Source of the DNA: Ruegeria sp. PrR005
Lineage (GTDB): Bacteria > Pseudomonadota > Alphaproteobacteria > Rhodobacterales > Rhodobacteraceae
Direction: 5' to 3'
DNA: 64,000 nucleotides
NCBI RefSeq assembly: GCF_010500245.1
Contig: NZ_JAAGOX010000007.1
Coordinates: 50,216 to 114,215, forward strand
Of this stretch, positions 8,922 through 17,388 are shown in pieces (positions within the stretch are counted from its first letter, which is position 1; each line of letters opens with the position of its first letter). The translations under genes and the position numbers were made by a program. The notes beneath the pieces were generated by a model. It did not search any database, was not told where the DNA came from, and saw nothing but the letters and a program-made list of their open reading frames with translations.

Positions 8922-11900
8922 CTACGATGTCAGGAGGTTGGCCATGGGATTACCATCCGACATAGTGCTGCGTTCGGTCCAGACATAGCTGTGCGATGCC
9001 TTGCGCATGTCAACATAATTCGGAGGGAATCGCACGATTTCGGTGAGCGTCTCAAGCCAGGATTCCGGATCGTTCTTGCACCCCAGGGCGAGATTTCGGG
9101 ACAGGATATTGCGATAGGCCGGGCCATCGCTGACCACCGACAACAGCCCCATGGCGCTGTAATCGAGGAACTTGATGTCCGATTTGGCTTGGTTGAACTT
9201 GCTGTCCTGTAATGGGGCGATGCCGACGTCGAACTGATCTTGCTGCATCAGCCAGCGCGTGAACTCGGGATAGCTGCCTTTGTTCGCGGGCGGCGGCAGG
9301 CGGTGCAGCCAGTCGTGTTTGGGCGGATTGCGCACCGCGCCGATCAGGCTCAGTTCAAACTGACCCGCCGGCAGGGTCTCGGCCAGTTTCCTGAAGGCGG
9401 GATAGACCAGGTCGAAATCCTCGTCATGGGTGGCCGTGCCCATATACAGGAACTGGATCGGTTTCCGGAGAAAACGGGTGTTCGCCAGTTTGCGGTAATT
9501 GCGCCACAGGCGCGGATCGAGAGCGTTCGGGATCACCCGTTTGGGCGTTCCGATGTCGTCATAATAGCTGGCAAGGATCGATGTGGAAAACCAGAGCTCC
9601 TTTGCATTCATCATTAGAACCCGCAGGGCCTTGTCGTGTTCCTTATGCGCTTCATGTAGGAAGAAGGCATCATCGGTATCGACAAAAAGTGCGGTCTTGT
9701 TTGCTTTCAGCCGAGCTAGAAGGCGCTCTGCGTCATGGATTGAAGGGACCGCCACGCGCTGCACGATGCAGCTATCGAGCGTGTCGATCCTGGGATCGTC
9801 GACACCGCTGAGATGGATCAGATCAACCTTGGCATAGGCCTCTCCGGTTGTCAGCGGTGCGATAAGGCGGATAAAGGCCGAGCTGGTTGGCCAGGCCTTG
9901 CCCTGTTGCAGCAGTATGCCAACTTTCCGGCGTTCGCCGCTCCCCAGACTGGGAACGGCGACGGATGCGGCCGCGGCGCTGCCTGCCTCTTTGGCCGACA
10001 GGGTGTCGGTGACCCAGTCACAAATGGTACGGGCACGTGCATCGAAGGAATGATGGGCGTGAATATGCTCCGCCACCTTCGCGCGATCTTCGACCGGAAT
10101 CAGCGGTAGGCCTCTGCCCACCTTTTCGCGAAATTCGCTTTCGGACCCGACGCATGTAACCGCAGGGCCGAACAGTCGGGGAATGGAGGCGAGATGATCA
10201 CTGACCAGATGGCCTCCGCAGCTGAGCACATCGAAGATGCGGTTTGAGACAAAATCGAAATCCCGCATCGACTCCCAGTGATCATTCAGAACAAAGGCAC
10301 TGCCAGCATAGGTCTTGTGCAGCTCCTTGTTGTCAATGTTTTGACCACTGATCATGTGAGTCGGAATGAAATCCTCCCAGTGTTCACCAAAGACCTCGAT
10401 GTCCACGTTATTCTCGACCGACCATCTGACGGCCTCGCGGTAGATCTTGCGAGAATTACCAACAAAAACTCCCTTCGACGAGGTGCCGGTCAGAGTCGGA
10501 TCAAAAGCGAACCGGTTGCTGTCGGAACATTGCAGCAGCGGGCGGACATCGCGCTCGATCAGCTCGCCCAACAGAGCAGCATAGGAATCCGAGGCCACAA
10601 AGATGCCGTGGTAGGATTTATATTCATCATAGGAAATCTGGTCAGGATGGCTGATGTTCCATATTATGCTCAGCTGCCCGGGACGCGGCTCATAGGGGGT
10701 CAGGCCACGCAGGACGATCGCCAGATCATCTGACGTGACAGGGCGGTCGTACCACTTGCCCAGGAAATCAATCCGTACATGGTGCCCCAGCTTGGCCAGC
10801 GCATCCTTCAGCGATTCCGCATAGTGATAATCGCCCCAGGCTACCCGTTTGTCGTAAGGGGCGGGAATCTTGATCGCGATATTCAGTTTGACGCTGCGCA
10901 GCGCTTCTATGGACGTGGCATGTCCGTTGAGATTTTTCTCGTGAACAATCTTGCGGAAGGCATAGGGCTGCGAAATGCTGATCCGGTTGGGATCCGTATC
11001 ATCCTCAGCATAGATACAGCCGATGACCGGACAATAGGTTGCCCCATTCTCTTTGGTGTAGCGCAGGATCAGGTCCCAATCCACCATGCGTTTCAGCGTC
11101 GTGTCGAACAGGCCTTTCTCGGCGATAAGGCTACGGTGGTGACAGAATACGTTCATATCGACGTAATTGCCGCTCAGGCAGTAGTCCCAGTCGAAGGGCT
11201 CGCCACGATACCCCAGGGTTTCGCCGTTCGCATTCTCGATCTTGGAGGCACCATAGGCACATTTCGCCTTGGTCATCTGCATGCAATGCAGCATCAGTTT
11301 GACAAAATCCCGCGTCCAGATGTTATCTGAGTCGAGATAGAAGATTATATCTCCTGTCGCATTTTCCAGGCCAGTGTTGCGCGCCTTGCTGACCCCGCCA
11401 TGATCATTCCAGAATACACGGACATTGGGGTTGTCTTTGTATTTGCCGAGCACATCCGGCGTGGCATCCTGGCTTCCGTCATCGATCACGATGAGTTCGA
11501 TATTCGAATGCGATTGGTTCAGGACCGACGTGATCGCGCGGTCTAGTTTTTCCGCACGGTTATAGGTCGGCATGACGACTGTCACCTTGATGTCTAGGAC
11601 CGCCAGTTCCACCTGCTCCAGCGACGCAAGGCAATCGGTTGTGCGCTGTAGAAGGTCCACATCCATCTGCGTAAAGAGCCGCTTGGGCTTTTCCTTCATC
11701 TTTCGGGAAAAGACCTCTTTGAGGAAGGCCTGAGCCTCCTTGTGCGGGACGATGGGGCGGCGGGGGTCGATCCGAGAGGCCCGAAGCGCCGGGTCGACTG
11801 TCGCAGTCTTGCGGATCGGCAGTTTGCGTTTTTCCCGGCGACCATGCGCCTCGTAGTGATAGAGCGGATTAACGTTGTGCTTTGCCACGTCCGGATGCTC

Positions 11901-12089
11901 GGCCAGATAGGCACGGGTGCTGAACTCAGGCCCCGGGTCGCGGCCGAACAATGCTCCAAAACGGAGATAATGCTCAGCCGGGTCAAGCCCAGAGGCGGGA
12001 ACGTCGGGGTAAGTGCAGCAATACCATTCCGCCGAGAAGAGGGGGCTTTCTGAAACAATCCGAAGCTCGGTCTTAGAAATGTCTTTCAT
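8922..12089 (-). CDS. giant multi-domain glycosyltransferase (GT2 + GT-B domains)
   Basis: This is a 1055-residue protein. Residues about 15-90 carry two copies of the repeat found at the start of the 1359-residue enzyme (FSAEWYCCTYPDV with HYLRFG, FSTRAYLAEHPDV with HYEAHG). A classical GT2 domain lies at about 165-400: VTVVMPTYNRAEKLDRAI, IELIVIDDGSQDATPDVL and FYLDSDNIWTRDF, which contains the D-x-D metal site. A CgeB-like GT-B region follows at about 420-700 (FVGNSRKIYREAVRW, FDVLSCGGHLVSDHLASI). The C-terminal part at about 735-1055 has FLYMGTATHDEDFDLVYPAF and FNQAKSDIKFLDYSAMGL and aligns with the C-terminus of the 1359-residue protein. Two related giants in one island suggest successive steps on the same polysaccharide. 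A 465 bp AT-rich leader precedes the gene, so this may be the first gene of the minus-strand operon. Confidence 0.88.
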   Translation of the reverse strand: MKDISKTELRIVSESPLFSAEWYCCTYPDVPASGLDPAEHYLRFGALFGRDPGPEFSTRAYLAEHPDVAKHNVNPLYHYEAHGRREKRKLPIRKTATVDPALRASRIDPRRPIVPHKEAQAFLKEVFSRKMKEKPKRLFTQMDVDLLQRTTDCLASLEQVELAVLDIKVTVVMPTYNRAEKLDRAITSVLNQSHSNIELIVIDDGSQDATPDVLGKYKDNPNVRVFWNDHGGVSKARNTGLENATGDIIFYLDSDNIWTRDFVKLMLHCMQMTKAKCAYGASKIENANGETLGYRGEPFDWDYCLSGNYVDMNVFCHHRSLIAEKGLFDTTLKRMVDWDLILRYTKENGATYCPVIGCIYAEDDTDPNRISISQPYAFRKIVHEKNLNGHATSIEALRSVKLNIAIKIPAPYDKRVAWGDYHYAESLKDALAKLGHHVRIDFLGKWYDRPVTSDDLAIVLRGLTPYEPRPGQLSIIWNISHPDQISYDEYKSYHGIFVASDSYAALLGELIERDVRPLLQCSDSNRFAFDPTLTGTSSKGVFVGNSRKIYREAVRWSVENNVDIEVFGEHWEDFIPTHMISGQNIDNKELHKTYAGSAFVLNDHWESMRDFDFVSNRIFDVLSCGGHLVSDHLASIPRLFGPAVTCVGSESEFREKVGRGLPLIPVEDRAKVAEHIHAHHSFDARARTICDWVTDTLSAKEAGSAAAASVAVPSLGSGERRKVGILLQQGKAWPTSSAFIRLIAPLTTGEAYAKVDLIHLSGVDDPRIDTLDSCIVQRVAVPSIHDAERLLARLKANKTALFVDTDDAFFLHEAHKEHDKALRVLMMNAKELWFSTSILASYYDDIGTPKRVIPNALDPRLWRNYRKLANTRFLRKPIQFLYMGTATHDEDFDLVYPAFRKLAETLPAGQFELSLIGAVRNPPKHDWLHRLPPPANKGSYPEFTRWLMQQDQFDVGIAPLQDSKFNQAKSDIKFLDYSAMGLLSVVSDGPAYRNILSRNLALGCKNDPESWLETLTEIVRFPPNYVDMRKASHSYVWTERSTMSDGNPMANLLTS

Positions 12090-12312
12090 TATAATCTCTT
12101 AACCTTCAAAACTAGAGGGGTTTTGGGGATGGCTATTGATGAGTCTATATGTTTTGCGTACTCGGTCAGTAAGCCGAACAACCAGGTTAGGGCAACCCAA
12201 TCCTTCTATAATGCGTTTGGTGAGGAGTAACCTCCACACGATGATAAGGCCATGTTTCTATCGATATGGGCCTGACGATCAAGTGTATGCAAGCGCACTG
12301 ACTTATTGCCTG

Positions 12313-12328
12313 AGACCGGATCCGGTCT
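12313..12328. repeat. perfect 16-bp palindrome
   Basis: AGACCGGATCCGGTCT is a perfect palindrome about 225 bp upstream of the start of the 1055-residue glycosyltransferase. It could be an operator for a dimeric regulator, but no second copy was noticed in the window, so function is open. Confidence 0.4.
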
Positions 12329-12481
12329 GAGCTGAAATTTTCCACTTGTGAGGCCGTTTGCCGGGCGCGGAGGCATTCATGGGATGTGGAAGTGACAACA
12401 TCGCAGATCTGGTTTGTGCTGAAGTGGCCCAGATGCCCGAGGGAGGAGATCCCCTCGAAGCCGGAACGTCTGGCGGCCCTC

Positions 12482-12515
12482 CACGACGACCGACTCGTTC
12501 ATGCCGGTCGTCGTG
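12482..12515. terminator. strong inverted repeat, possible terminator of the GSCFA gene
   Basis: An 11-bp perfect stem (CACGACGACCG at 12482-12492, CGGTCGTCGTG at 12505-12515) with a 12-nt loop starts 40 bp beyond the GSCFA stop in its direction of transcription. There is no T-run, so it may be a terminator needing a factor, or an mRNA 3' stabiliser. Confidence 0.4.
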
Positions 12516-12554
12516 CCATCTTCCTGGTGAAAGGCGTGCGATCTCCGTCCTGGA

Positions 12555-13655
12555 CTATTCTACGGCGATGCCCGCGTCCCGGAGCTGTTTTTCCAGCAGC
12601 AGGGTCCGGTTCTTGTAGCGGTTCAGCTCACGGTTCAGCTGGGCGATCAGCCTTTGCTCCGGGGATTGATTGATATCGGCCTGCTCCGGCGCCGCCTTGG
12701 GGGCGACCCCGTAGCGATCCAGGAAAGTGCCGATGATCTGGCCGACGACAAAATCGCTGGCATGCAGGCGATCCGGTTGCCAGGCGATTTCCGGGTTGCT
12801 GAGCGTCACCGCCTCATAGCTCGGAAAATAGTCGATGTCGGGGGTGCTGCTGATGAACTCGTGCGCGGCCGCGCGCAATGTGTTCTTCGAGGTCGTATTG
12901 GCGATGACGATATCGTCCTGGCTGAATGTGCGCCCCAGGGGTACAGGCGACACTGTCATCACGATATGCTGCCCGTCCTTGCCATGTGTTTTGAGAATCC
13001 GGTGGATCTCGGCCAGGGTGGTCTTGCAGTCCTCTACCGACAGGGTCTTGAACCCGAACCGGTCGCGCTGTTTGGCAAGGGCTTTAGGGTCGGGCAACTC
13101 GTTGAGATAGACGCCTGTTTCGTGGTCGAACCAGCATTCGATTAGGCCCAGGGTGATGACAACGATATCGGCCTCGAAGATCTGGCGGAAATAATCGGTC
13201 AGGTAAGCCCGCCGCGCCATCTGATCCGCGCGCGACATGGAACCGCCGTTCAGGCGCAGATGCGGGTCGTAATACTCGCCGGCGCTCAATTCCAGCAGCA
13301 TCGCCTCGTCATAGGTCGCTTCTCCGCAGGCCCATTGCAGTTCCTGAAGGATAGAGAGCGGCGTATATTTGTTCAGCAACCCGCCCAGGCGGGCCGATTG
13401 GCTGTTCAGGCGTCCGGCATCAAGATTGCGGCTGAGAACGGTCGCCCCGGCCAGTTCCAGCCGCTCTTCCACGTTGCGGGCAAAGCAGGATCCGATCGCA
13501 AAGAATGTATGTTCGGGGCCTGCGGAAAAGCTTTGCTGTCCCATCGGGACGATGACGCCGCTCAAAAGACGCTCCCGGGCCCCGCCTTCAGGCGCCAGCC
13601 AACGGTCGAACTTGTTCTGCTTTGATCGTTTCAGGGCTTCGGTTGCAGGTATCAT
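12555..13655 (-). CDS. GSCFA-domain protein (SGNH/GDSL-hydrolase-like)
   Basis: This 366-residue protein has the family-defining motif HTFFAIGSCFARNVEERLE near residue 50, where the GSCFA signature carries the presumed nucleophile Ser. Later blocks ADIVVITLGLIECWFDH, MTVSPVPLGRTFSQDD and IDYFPSYEAVTLSNPEIAW match the order of conserved blocks in GSCFA proteins, which are predicted relatives of GDSL/SGNH esterases. The C-terminal 40 residues form a short coiled coil (LIAQLNRELNRYKNRTLLL). GSCFA proteins often sit in polysaccharide loci, so an acyl or acetyl esterase or transferase role on the glycan is plausible but unproven. It lies 34 bp downstream of the truncated sulfotransferase and shares its direction. 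Confidence 0.85.
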   Translation of the reverse strand: MIPATEALKRSKQNKFDRWLAPEGGARERLLSGVIVPMGQQSFSAGPEHTFFAIGSCFARNVEERLELAGATVLSRNLDAGRLNSQSARLGGLLNKYTPLSILQELQWACGEATYDEAMLLELSAGEYYDPHLRLNGGSMSRADQMARRAYLTDYFRQIFEADIVVITLGLIECWFDHETGVYLNELPDPKALAKQRDRFGFKTLSVEDCKTTLAEIHRILKTHGKDGQHIVMTVSPVPLGRTFSQDDIVIANTTSKNTLRAAAHEFISSTPDIDYFPSYEAVTLSNPEIAWQPDRLHASDFVVGQIIGTFLDRYGVAPKAAPEQADINQSPEQRLIAQLNRELNRYKNRTLLLEKQLRDAGIAVE

Positions 13656-13689
13656 GACAAAAATCCAATTTGGTCTCGGTAACGGTCCT

Positions 13690-14115
13690 TCAGGCGGTCA
13701 CGGCCTTGAGGTCTTCGAACGCGCTGCGATTGAGCTTGCGAAGCTGTTCAAGAGCTTCAGGAGGCAATCTCGTTTCTGCTTTGTTGACGTGGCCCCGGTT
13801 TCCGGCGACGAGCTCATCCAGCAGGGTTCGGAAGGCCGGGTCATGAGGCAAGCCGAGAAAATCCTGGAGCGTTTCAGCGGCCGTGTCGTTCGGCTGGAAG
13901 AACAGGGCATCATAATCCAGAATCATGATGTGCCGCCGGAAATGTGCGTGGTTCATGTGCCGGGCCATGATCTCATGTTGCCTGCTCCAACTGCTCAATG
14001 CCTGCTCGAAATTCTTTTCAGGGGGCCAAGGCCAGTCGTAGCAACAATCCGCAGTTGGATAAAGCGAGGAATGGTCACGATCCGTCAGATCTGCTTCGAA
14101 CGGAGTATTCTGCAC
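13690..14115 (-). pseudogene. sulfotransferase C-terminal fragment (5' end missing)
   Basis: The open frame encodes 141 residues that resemble only the C-terminal half of a sulfotransferase. It has an EIMARHMNHAHFRRHIMILD segment and a DYDALFFQPNDTAAETLQDF block, the typical pattern in which the family checks helix packing before its last helices, then FLGLPHDPAF. No P-loop is present, and the frame's first ATG lies inside the last codons of the upstream gene (14085-14115 overlap). No upstream piece of a sulfotransferase can exist because that space is occupied by the permease fusion gene. I therefore read it as a remnant left by a recombination event at about 14.1 kb. It could still be expressed as a short protein. 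Confidence 0.6.
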
Positions 14116-17100
14116 AAGGACCCTGCGGGGAGGACCGTTTCCAGTTCGCTTACCCGGCCATCCGCCCAGGTGACCGTCACCTGCATCACCTTGCTTGCCG
14201 CGCCCAGCCCGAAATGCACCCGCGGCGCATCAAAGGACATGAACCCGCCGCCCAGCTGGATCTCGCGGCGCTGGATGTTCCCCAGATCATCCTCGATCTC
14301 GATGACCGCACCGATGCCGTCGCGGTTGCCCAGGTGATCTTCAAGCTGGAACGCGATGGTATTGGCGCCCTGCGCGTTGTTGCGGAAAAAGACGAGCGGG
14401 CCGTTCACCGGATGGGTCAGCATGTCGAGATCCCCGTCGCCATCGGCGTCAAAGGCCACCGCGGCGGCGGTCATCAGGTAATCCTCCAGCCCCATCGGGC
14501 CCGAGGTTTCGGTGAAATGGCCTTGGCCGTCATTTTCGAAATAGAGGTTCGACGGGCTGACCTCGTTCGGCACCCAGGTGCCGTTGACGATATAGACGTC
14601 AAGATCGCCGTCGAGGTCGAAATCCTCGATCTTGGTGTCCCAGCTCCAGCCGCCCACATCCAGGCCGCGCGTCTTGGCGCTGTCGGACCAGCCGGCGCCG
14701 GGCAGCGCCCCCTTGGCCTCGAGCAGCACGTTGGCGCGCAGGATCTGCTGGATCGAGGCCTCGGCCTCGGCCGCGGTGACCTGCCGGGTGGGCCGGAAAT
14801 GCAACTGGCAATAGGCGCGCGGGATCGGCTGGTTGGCCGGGATCAGGTCGCAGATCGACGGGTCGTGCTGCTGGATCGCCAGATCCTTGACCAGCATCGC
14901 CTTGCATTCCACCTGGTCGCGCCCGCTCAGCTCCTGGCAGCGCGCGGCATAGGTCGGGTCGAAATTGTTGCCCGACTTGTACCAGGTCTTGATCGCCATG
15001 TTGCGGCGGCAGGTCTCGGCGGCCCGGGTCTCCTCGATGCCGTCGCAATAGCGCTCCAGCGGCTGCATCTTCAGCCGCTCCGAGGCACCCGAGGAGCGGC
15101 CCGCGATCTGCGCCAGATAGATCTCGGGCATCCCGTCGCCGGTCAGGTCGGCGCTTTTTACCGCCATCGTGGTGGTGGTGGTATGCGGCACCAACCCGTC
15201 CTGATGGGTGATCTGCCGGAACCCGCCCGCCCCGTCGCCCAGGTAAAGCGCGTCGGGAATCTCGAAATCGTTGCCCTCCAGCAGATCGGCATCGCCATCG
15301 CCGTCGATATCGCTGAACAGGATGCTGAGCGTCTCGCCGGGAATCGCGGGCAGGTCGGAATAGGCGGCCCCTGTCATCTGGCCGTTCTCGTTCCACAGGA
15401 TGCGATTGCGCGATTCCTCGCCCGGGACCCGCCGGTACCAACCGGCCGCCCAGTTGCCGAGCGCGATATCCAGGTCACCGTCGCGATCGGGGTCGCCAAG
15501 GCTCAGCGCCAGCGTCAGCACCGCGTCGGGCCGGTTCGCCACCGGCTGCGGATGCGCGGTATCGAGCCGACCCTGCCGGTTCGGGATCAGGAAATTTCCC
15601 TGCCTGTAGGTCGCCACGAACAGATCCCGCCAGCCGTCATTGTCGATATCGGCCAGCACCGCGTTGAAGACCGGCGCCCCATCCAGGGGCCCCGCCTCCA
15701 GCGCCATCCGCGAGAAGCTGCCCGTCCCGTCGTTGGCATAGGCGTAAAGCCCGATCTCGGTCGAGGCGATCACCAGGTCGATATCGCCGTCATTGTCGAT
15801 ATCGCCCGCCGCCAGGCTACGGCCCTCCCAGAACGGGGGCCACATGTCGCGAAAGGAAAACTCGACCGGCTTGTCGATGCCGATCCGGCTGGCCTCGATG
15901 CGGGTGAACGGGGCCTCCCCGGTCGGCGAGGGTGGCGCAAACGGGGTCGAGATGACCTCGATCTTCCCCGCAGCGGCGCTGTCCAGCGTTGCCGCTTCGG
16001 CGGCCCAGAACCCAGGCTCCTGGCGGGGAGCGGTGTCTGCCTCGCTCAAGAGCAGTTCCAGCGCCCGGCGGCTTTGCCAGTCGTGATAGGTCTGTGCCCC
16101 GATCCCGCCCAGGATACCCAGCACCAGGATCGTTCCCGCCAGCATCAGCGCGGCGCGCAGTGACAGCGACTGCGCCACGATGAAGAAGGAGTAGATGCTG
16201 AATGTGCCCAGAGTGAACAACAGCGCCATGACATAGCCCTGGGACATCCCCAGCCCCAGAAGCGCCCCGGTGACCACCACGTCAAAGGCGATCGGAACTG
16301 GCAGGAACAGCCCCACCAGCGCAAGCGGCACCAGCGCCCAGAGGGCGAAATCGAGCCCGGTCACCAGTTCGGGCGGCAGCAGCACCGCCCCGATAGTGCC
16401 CAGGAACCCGGCCAGCAGCATCAGCGGCACGGTCAGCCGGATGATGTACCAGAGGTTCTTGGCAAAGCTGAGCGTGACCGCAAACAGGGCCTGCAGCAGG
16501 GTTTCCCGCTGTGCAGGGTCCAGCTCTGCCGCGCTCCAGGGTCTTGGCGGCTGAACCGCGGGGGCAGGGGCCCGTTCGGCCTCGGGCAGCAGCCGGCAGA
16601 GCAGCGGCACCGCCACCAGGATCACCAGAAGGCTGAGCGCGATCTTGGTCAGCGCCATATAGACCGGCAGCAGGCTGAAGGTCATCGTCAGCACCACGAT
16701 GTTCAGGGTGGGCGAGGCGATCATCGCGCTCAGCACGGTCTCGGCCCGCATGCCGCTGGAATACATCCCCCGGGCGATGGGGGCGGCGCAATTGACACAG
16801 ACCCCCAGCGGCGTGCCGATCACCAGGCCCAGGAGCGAATTGGCGAACCCGCCCGAAAAGCTGCGCCGCCGCAGGTAGGAGGCCGCCGTCAGAAAGGCCG
16901 CGGCGAACAGGATGCCGAATGTCATCCCCTTCTTGTTGGTGTTGACCCAGTTCAGCGTCGACCAGAAGATCCGCTCGATCATCCCCATGTCGGGGGTGAT
17001 CTGGAACTTCGCCTCGAAACTCAGCGCATCCTCCAGCTGGATCGCCCCCGACATGATCGCCTTGTCATCCAGGTCCGGATAGCGCGAGCCGGTCCAGAAC

Positions 17101-17177
17101 AGGTAGGCGAGGGTGACGATCAGCAGGCTCGCGAACAGGAGGCGTTTGGGGTGTGTCGGATTGACTGCCTTAAGCAT
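14085..17177 (-). CDS. permease - FG-GAP - ASPIC/UnbV fusion protein
   Basis: This 1030-residue protein combines two unrelated parts. Residues about 1-375 are a polytopic membrane permease of the DUF318/ArsP type. An N-terminal TM (LLFASLLIVTLAYLFW) precedes the conserved GTPLGVCVNCAAPIARGMYS with Cys127 and Cys130, and further hydrophobic helices follow. From about 440 to 930 it has FG-GAP-like repeats built on D-x-D-x-D-G calcium motifs (GDIDNDGDIDLVIA, GDPDRDGDLDIALGNW, DFDLDGDLDVYIVNG, DADGDGDLDMLTHP). A roughly 100-residue insert at about 715-830 carries six Cys. The last 90 residues form an ASPIC/UnbV domain (LEDHLGNRDGIGAVIEIED, then GLGAASKVMQVTVTWADGR). The soluble part is expected outside the cytoplasmic membrane. 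Possible roles are an exporter with an extracellular sensor or scaffold; the substrate is unknown, though the Cys pair hints at a metal or metalloid. Confidence 0.8.
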   Translation of the reverse strand: MLKAVNPTHPKRLLFASLLIVTLAYLFWTGSRYPDLDDKAIMSGAIQLEDALSFEAKFQITPDMGMIERIFWSTLNWVNTNKKGMTFGILFAAAFLTAASYLRRRSFSGGFANSLLGLVIGTPLGVCVNCAAPIARGMYSSGMRAETVLSAMIASPTLNIVVLTMTFSLLPVYMALTKIALSLLVILVAVPLLCRLLPEAERAPAPAVQPPRPWSAAELDPAQRETLLQALFAVTLSFAKNLWYIIRLTVPLMLLAGFLGTIGAVLLPPELVTGLDFALWALVPLALVGLFLPVPIAFDVVVTGALLGLGMSQGYVMALLFTLGTFSIYSFFIVAQSLSLRAALMLAGTILVLGILGGIGAQTYHDWQSRRALELLLSEADTAPRQEPGFWAAEAATLDSAAAGKIEVISTPFAPPSPTGEAPFTRIEASRIGIDKPVEFSFRDMWPPFWEGRSLAAGDIDNDGDIDLVIASTEIGLYAYANDGTGSFSRMALEAGPLDGAPVFNAVLADIDNDGWRDLFVATYRQGNFLIPNRQGRLDTAHPQPVANRPDAVLTLALSLGDPDRDGDLDIALGNWAAGWYRRVPGEESRNRILWNENGQMTGAAYSDLPAIPGETLSILFSDIDGDGDADLLEGNDFEIPDALYLGDGAGGFRQITHQDGLVPHTTTTTMAVKSADLTGDGMPEIYLAQIAGRSSGASERLKMQPLERYCDGIEETRAAETCRRNMAIKTWYKSGNNFDPTYAARCQELSGRDQVECKAMLVKDLAIQQHDPSICDLIPANQPIPRAYCQLHFRPTRQVTAAEAEASIQQILRANVLLEAKGALPGAGWSDSAKTRGLDVGGWSWDTKIEDFDLDGDLDVYIVNGTWVPNEVSPSNLYFENDGQGHFTETSGPMGLEDYLMTAAAVAFDADGDGDLDMLTHPVNGPLVFFRNNAQGANTIAFQLEDHLGNRDGIGAVIEIEDDLGNIQRREIQLGGGFMSFDAPRVHFGLGAASKVMQVTVTWADGRVSELETVLPAGSLCRILRSKQI

Positions 17178-17212
17178 GGTGGTTCTTCAAGTATCCAAGT
17201 CTAGACTAAATC

Positions 17213-17251
17213 GTATGATGATTAGGCCTCCCTGAGGAGGCGATATCATAC
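17213..17251. promoter_or_regulatory. two-tier inverted repeat upstream of the permease fusion gene
   Basis: Arms GTATGAT (17213-17219) and ATCATAC (17245-17251) enclose a second perfect stem, GCCTCC (17226-17231) and GGAGGC (17236-17241), with a CTGA loop. The element ends 36 bp upstream of the gene start on the minus strand, where an operator or a 5'-UTR hairpin would act. The inner arm GGAGGC could also pair with a ribosome-binding site. Function is inferred from position only. Confidence 0.45.
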
Positions 17252-17357
17252 ACGCGGTTTCCTGCCACGGCCTCCTCGAAACAATGCAGCGCTTGTCGTT
17301 CCCGACTGGTCACGGGGTGCCGCCAAAGCAAGCGCGAGGCGCGTAAGGGAAGGTGCA

Positions 17358-17381
17358 GCGGGTCACTGACGTGAGACCCGC
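17358..17381 (-). terminator. hairpin just downstream of the RTX serine peptidase
   Basis: GCGGGTC (17358-17364) pairs with GACCCGC (17375-17381), starting 8 bp beyond the peptidase stop in its direction of reading. There is no clean T-run, so rho-independent action is uncertain. Confidence 0.45.
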
Positions 17382-17388
17382 CGCCCGG

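Larger units (their letters stand above)
12090..12554. other. intergenic leader upstream of the glycosyltransferase operon
   Basis: There is no supportable gene in these 465 bp. The part next to the glycosyltransferase (about 12100-12300) is visibly AT-richer than its surroundings, as expected of a promoter region, but I cannot place a convincing -35/-10 pair. It also holds a perfect 16-bp palindrome and a strong hairpin, listed separately. Open frames in the stretch look random. Confidence 0.5.

Noticed and set aside
12386..12673. 95-codon plus-strand frame in the leader region
   Set aside because: It runs into the GSCFA gene antisense and has no recognisable domain; a hairpin inside it fits a non-coding role better.
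13998..16163. 721-codon plus-strand open frame
   Set aside because: It lies entirely antisense to the sulfotransferase fragment and the permease fusion gene, in high-GC DNA where long shadow frames are common.
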